Counted from the first letter of the stretch, positions 15,410 to 24,615 are shown. The stretch is DNA of 40,937 bases from Cypionkella sp. (GCA_025458085.1 JALOTC010000021.1:1-40937); one strand, 5' to 3'. The notes: generated from the letters alone by a model not told the origin. Numbers and translations are program-made.

Positions 15410-16456
15410 TTAGGCGGCGCGCGCACGCGCCTTTGCATAAGCAGCCGCCCAGTTTTCGGCAAACCGCTCCACCTCTTCCCGCCCGATGCCCGGGCCAAGC
15501 GAGAGGCGGATCGCCTGCCCCGCAAGTGCCGCATCATAGCCCATGGCCGTCAGCACCCGGCTGGCGCGCACCTTCCCACTGGAACAGGCAGAGCCAGCCG
15601 AAATGGCATAGCCCGCCAGATCCATCGCCATCACCTGCGTCTCGCCTTTCCAGCCGGGGGCGATCAGGCACAGGGTATTGGGCAGGCGGTTTGCGCCTTT
15701 CCCGACCGAAATAGTATTGTTTGCCGCGGCGGACAATGCTGAATCTAGAATATTTCTAATTTCAGCGACCTCCTCCCAAACCCCATTGGCCAGATCCCGC
15801 GCCGCCGCCTCTGCCGCCGCAGCAAAACCTGCGATCCCGATCAGGTTTTCCGTGCCCGCACGCCGCCCCATCTCTTGCCCGCCGCCGCGAAGCTGCGCTG
15901 TCACGTCCAGCCCCCGGCGGATGACCAGCGCGCCAATCCCCTTTGGCCCACCCAGCTTGTGGGCGCTGACCAGCCCCATGTCACAGCCCAACCAGTTGAA
16001 GGCGAAAGGCACCTTCCCGAAAGCCTGCGTCAGGTCACTCACCGCGATGCCTTCCGGCAGGGTCTGAAGAATACCGGTTTCCGAATTGGCGAGTTGCAAG
16101 GCACTGCGCGAAGGCTCTGCCACATGAACCGCGCCTTTCGCATCCGTGGGCAGGTCCGCCGCGCACCAGGCCGCGACCGCCTCATGCTCCACGGCCGAAG
16201 AGGACAGGCCCCGCCCGGCAAGCGCCAAAGCCGCCGCTTCGGTTGCCCCTGAGGTAAAGATGATATCCGCGCCCTCTGCGCCAAGCGCAGCCGCGATCTT
16301 GGCCCGGCTCTGCTCCATCAGCGCCTTCGCCGCCCGCCCCTCGGCATGGACAGAGGATGGGTTGCCTACAACCTCCATCGCCGCCACCATCGCGGCCTTC
16401 GCCTCGGCGCGCAGCGGTGTCGTGGCATTCCAGTCAAGATAGAGGCGCGGCCTCAT
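15410..16456 (-). CDS. Class V aminotransferase, NifS/IscS-like cysteine desulfurase (short form)
   Basis: The 348-residue PLP enzyme has the PLP lysine at K167 in LVSAHKLGGPKGIGAL. The mobile-loop cysteine lies in ISAGSACSSGKVRASRVL near residue 295. YLDWNATTPL at the N-terminus and ANSETGILQTLP are typical of NifS/IscS. It is about 50 residues shorter than IscS, mostly between residues 90 and 150, which fits a short Rhodobacteraceae form. It makes persulfide sulfur from cysteine. It is therefore a second desulfurase beside sufS in the same operon. Its ATG overlaps the iscR stop by 4 bp (ATGA). Confidence 0.9.
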   Translation of the reverse strand: MRPRLYLDWNATTPLRAEAKAAMVAAMEVVGNPSSVHAEGRAAKALMEQSRAKIAAALGAEGADIIFTSGATEAAALALAGRGLSSSAVEHEAVAAWCAADLPTDAKGAVHVAEPSRSALQLANSETGILQTLPEGIAVSDLTQAFGKVPFAFNWLGCDMGLVSAHKLGGPKGIGALVIRRGLDVTAQLRGGGQEMGRRAGTENLIGIAGFAAAAEAAARDLANGVWEEVAEIRNILDSALSAAANNTISVGKGANRLPNTLCLIAPGWKGETQVMAMDLAGYAISAGSACSSGKVRASRVLTAMGYDAALAGQAIRLSLGPGIGREEVERFAENWAAAYAKARARAA

Positions 16457-16914
16457 TCCTCATCCACCACGCGGAACAGGGCCGGCACCGCAGGGCAAGG
16501 CTGCATTTCGTTGTTTACCACATCCGACAGCCGCGTCTGGTGCAAGAACACATAGACATTCGCCGAAAGCCCCTGCCAAAGCCGGTTGGTCAGGCTTTGC
16601 GCCCGGCTGCCCGAAACGGCACCCGAAGCCCCTGCCCCGGTGTGCATCGCATCCACGGTTTCTTCGACCGCCTGCATCACCTCGGTGATCCGAATATCTG
16701 AGGGGCTGCGCGCCAGTTTGTAGCCGCCCCCCGGCCCCCGCACTGCCTCCACCAGACCGGCGCGGCGCAGCTTGACGAACAACTGCTCCAGATAGGCCAG
16801 CGAGATATCCTGCCGCTTGGAAATCTCGGCCAAAGAGACAAGGTCGTCGTCCTTTGCAAGCGCCAGATCGACCAGCGCCACCATCGCATACCGCCCCTTG
16901 GTCGAGAGTTTCAT
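16453..16914 (-). CDS. iscR: Rrf2-family regulator IscR, single-cysteine form
   Basis: The 153-residue protein is the repressor of the Fe-S operon it heads. The winged helix (MKLSTKGRYAMVALVDLALA, then DISLAYLEQLFVKLRRAGLV and GPGGGYKLAR) is intact. In E. coli IscR, C92, C98 and C104 bind a [2Fe-2S] cluster; the matching stretch here, TGAGASGAVSGSRAQ, has no cysteine. The only Cys is C140 (NEMQPCPAVP). From memory, the Rhodobacter sphaeroides IscR also lacks these cysteines and still binds a cluster in an unusual way, which fits. The start at 16914 is the universal MKLSTKGRYA; the frame extends upstream without similarity. A perfect palindrome lies about 100 bp upstream. Confidence 0.95.
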   Translation of the reverse strand: MKLSTKGRYAMVALVDLALAKDDDLVSLAEISKRQDISLAYLEQLFVKLRRAGLVEAVRGPGGGYKLARSPSDIRITEVMQAVEETVDAMHTGAGASGAVSGSRAQSLTNRLWQGLSANVYVFLHQTRLSDVVNNEMQPCPAVPALFRVVDEE

Positions 16915-16932
16915 CGCTTCACCCGGAATCAA

Positions 16933-16944
16933 CCCAATATTGGG
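16933..16944. promoter_or_regulatory. 12-bp perfect palindrome in the iscR leader
   Basis: CCCAATATTGGG lies 19-30 bp before the iscR start codon. It could be a second operator or form a small RNA hairpin near the ribosome site. No family assignment. Confidence 0.35.
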
Positions 16945-17011
16945 CGCAAAATGATTGACGCGGGGCGAAGGCGCAATTACCTCAAGTCGACCCCGTTTAT
17001 CGGCCAAGCCA

Positions 17012-17026
17012 TTAGAACGGTTCTAA
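17012..17026. promoter_or_regulatory. Operator-like palindrome upstream of iscR
   Basis: TTAGAAC, one base, GTTCTAA: a perfect 7-1-7 inverted repeat located 98-112 bp upstream of the iscR start and 56-70 bp upstream of the divergent hydrolase. Palindromic sites upstream of iron and Fe-S genes in Rhodobacterales (called iron-Rhodo-box, attributed to IscR) have been predicted; I do not recall that consensus well enough to claim a match. Binding by the neighbouring IscR is the simplest inference. Confidence 0.6.
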
Positions 17027-17081
17027 ATCGCCCGTTCCCTTCCGTCAAGCAAGGTGTACGGCAAACACAGGCAGGATACCT

Positions 17082-17741
17082 ATGCCCGAAGTGATCTTCG
17101 CAGGCCCCGAAGGCCGTCTTGAAGGACGCTATCATCCACAAAAGGACAAAGACGCCCCGATCGCCATCGTTCTGCATCCGCATCCCGCTTATGGCGGAAC
17201 GATGAACAACAAGGTGGTCTATAACCTGCACTATGCCTTCTATAACTTGGGCTTCACCGTGCTGCGGTTCAATTTCCGCGGCGTGGGGCGCAGCCAAGGC
17301 GAATACGACCAAGGCATTGGCGAACTCAGCGACGCGGCCTCCGCGCTCGACTACCTTCAGTCGATGAACCAGAATGCCAAGCATTGCTGGGTTGCGGGCT
17401 TTTCCTTTGGTGCGTGGATCGGCATGCAACTTCTGATGCGGCGGCCAGAGATTACCGGCTTCGTCTCGGTCGCGCCGCCTGCGAATCTTTATGATTTCTC
17501 ATTCCTCGCGCCCTGCCCTTCCTCGGGCCTGATCATCAACGGCACCTCCGACAAGGTGGCCCCGCCAAAGGATACCAAATCCTTGGTCAACAAACTGCAC
17601 GAGCAGAAGGGGATCACCATCACCCATGCCGAAATCGAAGGCGCGGACCACTTCTTCAAGGATGAAGAGGCACATATGAAGCCGATGATCGACACGGTTT
17701 CCGAATATGTCCGTCGCCGGTTGGGAGAGGTGACGCGCTAA
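17082..17741 (+). CDS. Alpha/beta hydrolase, dienelactone hydrolase/YcjY-like
   Basis: The 219-residue alpha/beta-hydrolase has an oxyanion-hole motif LHPHPAYGGTMNN (residues 31-43), followed by FNFRGVGRSQGEYDQGIGE. The nucleophile elbow is GFSFG (Ser near residue 108), the acid is probably Asp in NGTSDKVAPP, and the His is in EGADHFF. This arrangement is that of the widespread small CC/KDEL-less hydrolase group without a known substrate. It is divergent from iscR and first of a three-gene plus-strand unit; the next start is 1 bp after its stop. Cytoplasmic, since no signal peptide is visible. Confidence 0.85.
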   Translation: MPEVIFAGPEGRLEGRYHPQKDKDAPIAIVLHPHPAYGGTMNNKVVYNLHYAFYNLGFTVLRFNFRGVGRSQGEYDQGIGELSDAASALDYLQSMNQNAKHCWVAGFSFGAWIGMQLLMRRPEITGFVSVAPPANLYDFSFLAPCPSSGLIINGTSDKVAPPKDTKSLVNKLHEQKGITITHAEIEGADHFFKDEEAHMKPMIDTVSEYVRRRLGEVTR

Positions 17742-17742
17742 G

Positions 17743-18012
17743 ATGGCCGACTTTATTCAGGACCTTGCCGACGATCTGGCGCGCGATGTTCTGGAAGGGT
17801 CCAAGGACCTTGGCGATCCCTATTTTTACGAACAGGTCTCCAAGGTCATCGGGGCCTCTTCGCCCACGTTGCAAGAGGCGTTCATGACTTCGATCCGCAT
17901 CCGTCTGGCCGAGAGGCGGGGGCGCGAGTTTCTGGACAAAGCTTTGGCTGCGAAACGCAGCGGCACTGCGATGCCTACGGCACCGCGCGATGCTGAAAAG
18001 GGCGGGCATTGA
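17743..18012 (+). CDS. Small conserved-looking protein of unknown function
   Basis: The 89-residue acidic-then-basic protein appears helical throughout (ADFIQDLADDLARDVLEG, then LQEAFMTSIRIRLAERRGRE), with no membrane segment, cysteines or recognisable motif. I do not recognise the family. Coding status is supported by its fit between two genes: it starts 1 bp after the hydrolase stop, and its stop TGA overlaps the TTG start of the following gene (TTGA). It is therefore likely coupled to both. Confidence 0.7.
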   Translation: MADFIQDLADDLARDVLEGSKDLGDPYFYEQVSKVIGASSPTLQEAFMTSIRIRLAERRGREFLDKALAAKRSGTAMPTAPRDAEKGGH

Positions 18013-19187
18013 CCGCCCCCGTTACAGACGCCCGGCTTGCCGCGCAGTTTGCCTTTCTGAACACCGCCGACCGGCTCAAGGCGGTCAATCGCGCCAATGT
18101 GCTGATGGACAATTCCCGCGCTGAAAACAGCGCGGAACATTCCTGGCATCTGGCGCTTTGGGCTCTGGTCATGCCCCTGCCCGATGGTGTGGATCGCGAC
18201 AGGGTGATCGCCATGCTGTTGCTGCACGATCTGGTGGAAATCGACACGGGCGATCAGCCGATCGATCTGCCGCATGACCCCACCGCACTCGCGCGCGCCG
18301 AGCAGGTTGCCGCGCAGCGTCTCTTTGGCCTGCTGCCCTTGGATCAGGGGGAAAGGCTCTTGGCGCTGTGGCAGGAATTCGAAGCCGCCCAAACCCCCGA
18401 GGCGCAGGCGGCCAAAAGGCTCGATTACAGCCAACCCCTGTTTCAGGTGCTCTGCGCCGCCCCACCGCGCCCCGATCATCTGGAGGTGGTGCGGATGAAC
18501 CTCACGCGCGGACGCGCAGCCCCCATGGCCGAGACATGGCCCGCGATCCACGCCCGCGCGCTCGCCCTTCTTGAAGGCCGCGCCCCGCCGCAAGACGCAG
18601 ACCTTGCCGCGCGCCTTGCCTTTCTGGCAGAGGCCGACCGCCTGAAATCCGTAGACCGCGCGACCACGCTGGTCGATGGATCGCGGCGCGAGAATTCGGG
18701 CGAACATTCCTGGCACCTCGCTCTTTATGCGCTGATCCTTGGCGAACAGGCGGCGGCAGGGGTGGACCTGGCCCGGGTGATCCGGATGCTCCTGATCCAT
18801 GATCTTGTCGAAATCGATGTAGGCGATGTGCCGATCCATTCCGCCCATGGCGCGGCACATGGGTCGGAGGCGACCATGGCCGCAGAGGCGCGGGCCGCAG
18901 ATCGGATTTTCGGGCTTCTTCCCCATCCCTTGCAGCATGATCTTCGGGCGCTTTGGGAGGAATTCGAGGCCACCCAGACCGCTGATGCCATCTTTGCCAA
19001 AAGCCTTGATCGTGTTCAGCCGGTGATGGCGAACCTGATGTCAGGCGGCGGCACCTGGATCACCTATGACGTGACCTTCGCCCAGCTTGAATCGCGGGTG
19101 GGCGCAAAGGTCGCACGCGGCGCACCGCATCTTTGGTCATGGGTGCGTCAACAAACACTTGATTTCTTTACTGATGCACCTGCCTGA
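18009..19187 (+). CDS. Tandem HD-domain protein, YfbR-like phosphohydrolase duplicated
   Basis: The 392-residue protein consists of two homologous HD domains. Domain 1 (about residues 10-190) has EHSWHLALWAL (H44) and LLLHDLVEIDTGD (H73, D74). Domain 2 (about 200-385) has EHSWHLALYAL (H233) and LLIHDLVEIDVGD (H264, D265). These are the metal-binding His/HD residues of HD_3 proteins such as the 5'-deoxynucleotidase YfbR, which are normally single-domain proteins of about 200 residues working as dimers. Both copies keep the metal ligands, so both may be active, with one polypeptide mimicking the dimer. The TTG start at 18009 is chosen because it overlaps the previous stop. Substrate unknown; nucleotides are likely by family. 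Confidence 0.85.
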   Translation: MTAPVTDARLAAQFAFLNTADRLKAVNRANVLMDNSRAENSAEHSWHLALWALVMPLPDGVDRDRVIAMLLLHDLVEIDTGDQPIDLPHDPTALARAEQVAAQRLFGLLPLDQGERLLALWQEFEAAQTPEAQAAKRLDYSQPLFQVLCAAPPRPDHLEVVRMNLTRGRAAPMAETWPAIHARALALLEGRAPPQDADLAARLAFLAEADRLKSVDRATTLVDGSRRENSGEHSWHLALYALILGEQAAAGVDLARVIRMLLIHDLVEIDVGDVPIHSAHGAAHGSEATMAAEARAADRIFGLLPHPLQHDLRALWEEFEATQTADAIFAKSLDRVQPVMANLMSGGGTWITYDVTFAQLESRVGAKVARGAPHLWSWVRQQTLDFFTDAPA

Positions 19188-19268
19188 GTGCGGGGATCTT
19201 TTCAGTATACCGTTGCATACACTCTCTTGCGTGGGATAGCCGTGGTGCAGTAAGCACGGCCCATAATG

Positions 19269-19283
19269 TTTCGCATCGCGAAA
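19269..19283 (+). promoter_or_regulatory. Small hairpin next to the icd ribosome site
   Basis: TTTCGC, three bases, GCGAAA lies immediately before AGGATAAGG, the ribosome-binding stretch of icd. It could modulate translation. The 106-bp gap upstream of icd also holds a second short hairpin (CCGTGGTGC...GCACGG, near 19240-19258) and TTGCAT at about 19213 as a weak -35. Nothing here is firm. Confidence 0.3.
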
Positions 19284-19293
19284 GGATAAGGGC

Positions 19294-20508
19294 ATGTCAC
19301 GGATCAAGGTAGCGAACCCGATCGTCGAAATGGACGGCGATGAAATGACCCGGATCATCTGGGATTTCATCAAGAAAAAGCTGATCCTGCCCTATCTCGA
19401 CCTTGATCTGCTCTATTATGATCTGGGCATCGAAGAGCGCGACCGCACCAATGACCAGATCACCGTCGATGCCGCGCTGAAAACGCGCGAGGTGGGGGTG
19501 GCCGTCAAATGCGCGACCATCACCCCCGATGAGGCGCGGGTGCAGGAATTCGGCCTGAAGCAAATGTGGAAATCGCCCAATGGCACGATCCGCAACATCC
19601 TCGGCGGCGTGATCTTTCGCGAACCGATCATCTGCCGCAACGTGCCGCGCCTCGTGCCGGGATGGACGCGCCCCATCGTCGTGGGCCGCCATGCCTTTGG
19701 CGATCAGTATCGCGCCACCGACTTCCACTTCCCCGGTGCGGGAAAACTCACGCTGAAATTCGTGGGCGACGATGGTACGGTCATCGAGCGCGAGGTGTTC
19801 AACGCCCCCGGCGCCGGTGTCGTCATGGGGATGTATAACCTTGACGAGTCGATCATGGATTTCGCCCGTGCCTCGCTCAACTACGGGCTGATCAAGGGCT
19901 GGCCCGTCTATCTGTCCACCAAGAACACGATCCTCAAGGCCTATGATGGCCGGTTCAAAGACCTGTTCCAAAAAGTCTATGACGAGGAATTTTCAGACAA
20001 ATTCAAAGCTGCGGGCATCCATTACGAACATCGCCTGATTGACGACATGGTGGCCTCGGCGCTGAAATGGTCGGGTGGCTATGTCTGGGCCTGCAAGAAT
20101 TATGATGGCGATGTGCAATCCGATACCGTGGCGCAAGGCTTCGGTTCACTTGGCCTGATGACTTCGGTCTTGCTTACCCCCGATGGCAAGGTAGTGGAGG
20201 CAGAGGCCGCGCATGGCACGGTGACGCGTCACTATCGCCAGCATCAGCAGGGCCACCAAACCTCGACCAATTCCATCGCCTCGATCTTTGCCTGGACGGG
20301 GGGGCTGCGCCACCGCGCCAAGTTGGATGGCAACGCAGCCCTTTTGCGCTTTGCCGAAACGCTGGAAAAGGTCTGTGTCCAGACGGTCGAAGATGGCTGG
20401 ATGACCAAGGACCTCGCCCTGCTCGTCGGTCCTGATCAGGGTTGGCTCACAACCATGGGCTATCTGGAAAAAGTCGACGACTATCTGAACCGCGCTCTCA
20501 AGGGCTAA
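19294..20508 (+). CDS. icd: NADP-dependent isocitrate dehydrogenase, eukaryotic-like subfamily
   Basis: The 404-residue TCA-cycle enzyme oxidises isocitrate to 2-oxoglutarate with NADP. It starts with [20 protein letters not shown], typical of the homodimeric type II (mitochondrial/alphaproteobacterial) IDH rather than the E. coli type. Substrate-binding [14 protein letters not shown] is near residue 94, metal-binding Asp residues are in [15 protein letters not shown] and [20 protein letters not shown], and the NADP loop is [16 protein letters not shown]. Length and motifs are complete. It is single-gene, with its own terminator. Confidence 0.97.
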   Translation: MSRIKVANPIVEMDGDEMTRIIWDFIKKKLILPYLDLDLLYYDLGIEERDRTNDQITVDAALKTREVGVAVKCATITPDEARVQEFGLKQMWKSPNGTIRNILGGVIFREPIICRNVPRLVPGWTRPIVVGRHAFGDQYRATDFHFPGAGKLTLKFVGDDGTVIEREVFNAPGAGVVMGMYNLDESIMDFARASLNYGLIKGWPVYLSTKNTILKAYDGRFKDLFQKVYDEEFSDKFKAAGIHYEHRLIDDMVASALKWSGGYVWACKNYDGDVQSDTVAQGFGSLGLMTSVLLTPDGKVVEAEAAHGTVTRHYRQHQQGHQTSTNSIASIFAWTGGLRHRAKLDGNAALLRFAETLEKVCVQTVEDGWMTKDLALLVGPDQGWLTTMGYLEKVDDYLNRALKG

Positions 20509-20512
20509 ACAA

Positions 20513-20540
20513 AAAAGGGGCCGCGTCTGCGGCCCCTTTT
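20513..20540. terminator. Bidirectional terminator between icd and the FkbM-type gene
   Basis: AAAAGGGGCCGC, a 4-nt loop, GCGGCCCCTTTT: a strong symmetric stem with A-runs on one side and T-runs on the other, so it can end transcripts from both converging genes. Confidence 0.9.
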
Positions 20541-20559
20541 GCTTTGGCCCAGCACGCCT

Positions 20560-21390
20560 TCAGCGCGCGATGAAAACCTGATCCGAAGGGCCGATCCGTT
20601 GCGCACGGTATCCTAGCCCGGTCAGGATCTTCTCTGCCTCTGCCGTGGCCTTGTCCTCGGGGCGCAGCGTCATCCACACGGCAGGTTTCAGCGCCTTGAG
20701 CAACTTCTTGGCCCCCACCAAGACCGGCAGTTGCATCGTGCCCGTATCGATCTTGAGAAAACCCAAGCCTTCCATCTCTTCAGCTTCCAAGAGATCGTCC
20801 AGCGCGATCATCGGCACTGGCCCTTCCTTGGCCGACACAAAGGTTGTGCCCCCGGTATTGCGCGGGTTGAACCGGTCCACCCGACCACGTCCCGAAGCGG
20901 CACCAACCATGCAATTATACGCCGTGGCCGTGCCAAGCCCGTTCAATTCAATGTTGCGCAAAAGCGTAGCATGGGCCATCGGCAGCGGCTCAAAGGCCAG
21001 AACCCGCCGGGCACCAAGCACTTTTCCAAAGAAGACCGTGTGGTTGCCAATATGCGCACCGATATCGCAAACGGTCACTTTCGGTCCGATCAGCCCAAGC
21101 GCCTCTACAGCCGCCAAAAGCCGCGCCTCGGCAAATCCCCGCGCTTTGAGGATCAGTCGCTGCAAATAATCTTCCTGCGCCTGCGGCAGAGCAAGTGCAA
21201 CCTCTGTAACGCCCCCATGATGAAAGCGCAGGATCTGCCCCTGTTCCAACAACGCGACCTTTTGAAGATGTATCTGCTCTTCCAACAGCCGGATCAGGTC
21301 GTCTGTCCGAACCACCGCGTCGAGTTCCGGCGCGGCTTTTGCCAACGCGGTGAGGGAGCGCATTGCCCCCTTCGCTTCTTTCGCCTGCAT
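20560..21390 (-). CDS. FkbM-family methyltransferase
   Basis: The 276-residue protein's SAM-binding motif is VCDIGAHIGNHTVFFGKVLG (about residues 107-126), followed by VLAFEPLPMAHATLLRNIEL, both strongly FkbM-like. In most members the later motif reads KIDVEGxE; here it is FLKIDTGTMQLPVLVGA, so the EG/E residues are replaced while the strand is kept. The first roughly 90 residues are a helical extension with a possible coiled coil (LLEEQIHLQKVALLEQGQIL). It is likely an O- or N-methyltransferase for a glycan or small molecule; the altered motif makes the substrate uncertain. It stands alone, convergent with icd. Confidence 0.8.
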   Translation of the reverse strand: MQAKEAKGAMRSLTALAKAAPELDAVVRTDDLIRLLEEQIHLQKVALLEQGQILRFHHGGVTEVALALPQAQEDYLQRLILKARGFAEARLLAAVEALGLIGPKVTVCDIGAHIGNHTVFFGKVLGARRVLAFEPLPMAHATLLRNIELNGLGTATAYNCMVGAASGRGRVDRFNPRNTGGTTFVSAKEGPVPMIALDDLLEAEEMEGLGFLKIDTGTMQLPVLVGAKKLLKALKPAVWMTLRPEDKATAEAEKILTGLGYRAQRIGPSDQVFIAR

Positions 21391-21537
21391 GATCTGCCTC
21401 GTTTGTTATTTTCCCCACGATGCCACAGCTTGGCATGGAAAAACATGACATATGGGCAACAGATACAGCCAAAAGGATGGCAGCATCAGTCTGGCGGCCC
21501 TCTGGACAGGTCAGGGTTTCTGCCCTATCGATGCCGG

Positions 21538-22140
21538 ATGAGCGTGCCCGAGAAACATACTCTGGTTGAAGATGCGCAGGGAATGGCGCTGGGTGTGTTC
21601 CTTTGCGCCTTTGCCTTGCAATTCCTGACTCATGCCGGGTTGATCACGGGGCAAACGGCAGGCATCGCGGTCATCACCTCCTATCTTACGGGTTGGGCCT
21701 TTGGCCCTGTCTTTTTCGTCATCAACATTCCCTTTTACATCTTGGCGTGGTTCAGACTGGGCTGGGAATTCACGGTCAAATCGCTTGCCTCTGTCTCTGC
21801 CCTGTCTGCGCTAACGTTCTTTTTGCCCGATGCCTTTGCGATCGGACGGATCGATACCTGGCTTGCCGCAACCGTCTTTGGCGCCTTGACGGGCGTGGGG
21901 CTCTTGGTTCTGTTCCGGCATCGCGGGTCGCTCGGCGGGTTGGGCGTGGTCGCGCTTTTGCTGCAAGACCGTTTCGGGATGAAGGCGGGTTACGTCCAAT
22001 TGGCTGTGGATGTGGTGATCTTTTCGACCGCGCTTTTCCTCTTTCCTCCTGGGATCGTCCTCTGGTCGCTTCTGGGCGCAGTGATCGTCAACCTCATCAT
22101 TGCGATCAACCATCGGCGCGACCGCTACATCGCGACCTGA
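21538..22140 (+). CDS. YitT-family integral membrane protein
   Basis: The 200-residue protein has five hydrophobic segments and the YitT pattern: [20 protein letters not shown] at residues 17-36, then [36 protein letters not shown], and [20 protein letters not shown] around residue 121. The C-terminal cytoplasmic DUF2179 domain found in many Firmicutes members is absent, as is common in proteobacteria. Transport has been suggested for the family but not shown firmly. The start at 21538 is chosen because the hydrophobic region begins 15 residues later; a longer frame upstream overlaps the FkbM-type gene in antisense. It precedes typA by 76 bp. Confidence 0.8.
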   Translation: MSVPEKHTLVEDAQGMALGVFLCAFALQFLTHAGLITGQTAGIAVITSYLTGWAFGPVFFVINIPFYILAWFRLGWEFTVKSLASVSALSALTFFLPDAFAIGRIDTWLAATVFGALTGVGLLVLFRHRGSLGGLGVVALLLQDRFGMKAGYVQLAVDVVIFSTALFLFPPGIVLWSLLGAVIVNLIIAINHRRDRYIAT

Positions 22141-22216
22141 ACTCCACCCTAGCCAAGCGGGGGCAAAGGCTGTATGGCCCTCGCAACCGCAGAAAACCGT
22201 ATGAAAGTGACCTCCG

Positions 22217-24034
22217 ATGGAGCTTCGCAACATTGCCATCATCGCGCACGTCGACCATGGCAAGACCACGCTCGTTGATGAGCTTCTGAAACAATCGGGG
22301 GCCTTCCGGGAAGGCCAGGCTGTCAGCGAACGCGCGATGGACAGCAATGACATCGAACGCGAACGTGGGATCACCATTCTGGCCAAGGCAACCAGCGTGG
22401 AATGGCGCGGGATGCGGATCAACATCGTCGACACCCCCGGCCACGCCGATTTCGGCGGTGAGGTGGAGCGGATCCTGAGCATGGTCGATGGCGTCTGCCT
22501 TCTTGTCGATGCCGCCGAAGGCCCGATGCCGCAAACCAAATTCGTGACGTCAAAGGCGCTTGCCCTTGGCCTGCGCCCCATCGTCGTGCTGAACAAGGTC
22601 GACAAGCCCGATGCCGAACCCGACCGCGCGCTGAACGAAGTGTTCGACCTTTTCTCGAACCTTGGCGCGAATGATGAACAGCTTGATTTCCCCTATGTCT
22701 ATGCCTCGGGCCGTTCCGGCTGGGCCGACAATGAACTTGATGGCCCACGCAAGGACCTGACTGCGCTGTTTGAACTGATCGTACGCCATGTGCCTGCGCC
22801 CAAGCAGCTTGCCGCGATGGATCAGCCCTTCCGCATGCTAGCCACCACCCTTTCCGCCGATCCGTTCATTGGCCGTATCCTCACGGGCCGGGTTGAGTCA
22901 GGCACGCTTAAGGTCGGCACCTCGCTCAAGGCGCTCTCTCGCACGGGCGAGCGGATTGAACAGTTCCGCGTGACCAAGATCCTCGCCTTTCGCGGGCTTG
23001 GCCAGCAACCGATCGACGAGGCGCAGGCCGGTGATATCGTGACGCTTGCGGGTATGACCAAGGCCACCGTGGCCGATACGCTCTGCGCGCTGGAGGTGGA
23101 AGATCCGATCCCCGCCCAGCCGATCGATCCGCCGACGATCACGGTGACCTTCGGCATCAACGACAGCCCCCTTGCCGGCCGCGATGGCACCAAGGTGCAG
23201 TCCCGCGTCATCCGCGAACGCCTGATGAAAGAGGCCGAGCAGAATGTCGCGATCAAAATCGCCGATACCCCCGGCGGCGAGGCTTTTGAGGTTTCGGGCC
23301 GCGGCGAACTTCAGATGGGCGTGCTGATCGAAAACATGCGCCGCGAAGGGTTCGAACTGTCCATCAGCCGCCCGCGCGTGATCATGCGCGAAGAAAACGG
23401 CGAGCGGTTGGAACCGGTGGAGGAAGTCATCATCGATGTCGATGATGAATATACGGGTGCCGTGATCGACAAGCTGACGGGCGAGCGTAAGGGCGATCTG
23501 GTCGAGATGAAGCCCGCAGGCGCAGGCAAGACCCGGATCATCGCCCATGTCCCTTCGCGCGGGTTGATCGGCTATCATGGCCAATTCCTGACCGATACGC
23601 GCGGCACGGGCGTTCTGAACCGCATTTTCCACGGCTGGACCCCGCACAAGGGCGCGATCCAGGGCCGCCGTCAGGGCGTTCTGATCAGCATGGAAAATGG
23701 CGTTTCGGTCGCCTATGCGCTGTGGAACCTTGAGGAGCGCGGCCGCCTCTTCATCGGCCCGCAGGAACAGGTTTACGAAGGCATGCTGATCGGCGAACAC
23801 AGCCGGGACAATGACCTTGAGGTGAACCCGCTTAAGGGCAAAAAGTTGACCAACGTCCGCGCCAGCGGCACGGATGAGGCGGTCCGCCTGACACCCCATA
23901 TCAAGATGAGCCTTGAAGAGGCCATCGCCTATATCGACGATGATGAACTGGTGGAAGTGACGCCCAAGATCATCCGCCTGCGCAAGCGCTACCTTGACCC
24001 GCATGAGCGCAAGCGCCAATCGCGCAAGGACTGA
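22217..24034 (+). CDS. typA: Translational GTPase TypA/BipA
   Basis: The 605-residue ribosome-associated GTPase acts in stress adaptation and 50S assembly. G1 is [16 protein letters not shown] (residues 9-24), switch I is [12 protein letters not shown]3 is [14 protein letters not shown] and G4 is [10 protein letters not shown], followed by EF-G-like domains II, III and V ([20 protein letters not shown]). The C-terminal BipA-specific domain contains [18 protein letters not shown] and ends with a basic [17 protein letters not shown] tail. Length is normal. The start has no strong ribosome site, only AGTGACCTCCG upstream. Downstream is its own terminator. Confidence 0.97.
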   Translation: MELRNIAIIAHVDHGKTTLVDELLKQSGAFREGQAVSERAMDSNDIERERGITILAKATSVEWRGMRINIVDTPGHADFGGEVERILSMVDGVCLLVDAAEGPMPQTKFVTSKALALGLRPIVVLNKVDKPDAEPDRALNEVFDLFSNLGANDEQLDFPYVYASGRSGWADNELDGPRKDLTALFELIVRHVPAPKQLAAMDQPFRMLATTLSADPFIGRILTGRVESGTLKVGTSLKALSRTGERIEQFRVTKILAFRGLGQQPIDEAQAGDIVTLAGMTKATVADTLCALEVEDPIPAQPIDPPTITVTFGINDSPLAGRDGTKVQSRVIRERLMKEAEQNVAIKIADTPGGEAFEVSGRGELQMGVLIENMRREGFELSISRPRVIMREENGERLEPVEEVIIDVDDEYTGAVIDKLTGERKGDLVEMKPAGAGKTRIIAHVPSRGLIGYHGQFLTDTRGTGVLNRIFHGWTPHKGAIQGRRQGVLISMENGVSVAYALWNLEERGRLFIGPQEQVYEGMLIGEHSRDNDLEVNPLKGKKLTNVRASGTDEAVRLTPHIKMSLEEAIAYIDDDELVEVTPKIIRLRKRYLDPHERKRQSRKD

Positions 24035-24040
24035 ACCAAG

Positions 24041-24064
24041 ACGCCCCCGAAAGGGGGCGTTTTG
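24041..24064 (+). terminator. Rho-independent terminator of typA
   Basis: ACGCCCCC, loop GAAA, GGGGGCGT is followed by TTTGATTT. The stem is perfect with a tetraloop, starting 7 bp after the typA stop. Confidence 0.9.
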
Positions 24065-24075
24065 ATTTCGTTCGG

Positions 24076-24615
24076 CTATTCCGGTGGCAGGCGACCCACC
24101 ACGGTCAAGGCGTTCCCGTCACGCCTCGTCACAATGATTTCGCCCGATTGCGGCACGATGCCGGTCAGGGCGGTGATATTCACCTGATGCGTGACCAGCA
24201 GGGCAACCGCATCGTCGGGCAGCGCGGCAATCCGCGCCAAGGTCGCTTCGGTCTGTGCCGCACGGTCGCCACGACCGGCGAAGAAACTGTTGATCTCTGG
24301 CCACTCCTCCGGCGGGCCAAGCGCCAACAGTTCTGCCGTGTCGCGCGCCCGGCACCATTGCGATGTCGCCACCACATACGGCACCACATCCGCTTCCCGC
24401 AACCGCGCGCCAATGGCCCGCGCCTGATCGCGTCCGGCCTCGGACAGGTTGCGCTGTGTGCTGCAATCGCCCAACCGGAACCCAGACGGGTCATTCGTGC
24501 CCGGTGCAATCGCATGCCGCATCAGGAGAACGGTTCCCGGCTGACCCGCAACAGACAAGGGCTCCGCAAAGGAGGGCGTTAGAAGAGAAAGAAAGAGAAG
24601 AACAGCGCGCCACAT
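24076..24615 (-). CDS. Exported histidine phosphatase family protein
   Basis: The 179-residue protein starts with a signal peptide (WRAVLLFLSLLTPSFA, cleavage likely after Ala17) and then a branch-2-like histidine phosphatase fold. The catalytic motif is LLMRHAIAPG (usual RHG is RHA here, as in many members). The second catalytic His is in VTHQVNITAL, and conserved Arg residues are in LSEAGRDQARAIGARL. It probably acts in the periplasm on a phosphoester that cannot be named. The start at 24615 is chosen because the signal peptide begins there; the frame runs 20 codons upstream without purpose. It lies 63 bp after the glutamine amidotransferase gene on the same strand. Confidence 0.85.
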   Translation of the reverse strand: MWRAVLLFLSLLTPSFAEPLSVAGQPGTVLLMRHAIAPGTNDPSGFRLGDCSTQRNLSEAGRDQARAIGARLREADVVPYVVATSQWCRARDTAELLALGPPEEWPEINSFFAGRGDRAAQTEATLARIAALPDDAVALLVTHQVNITALTGIVPQSGEIIVTRRDGNALTVVGRLPPE

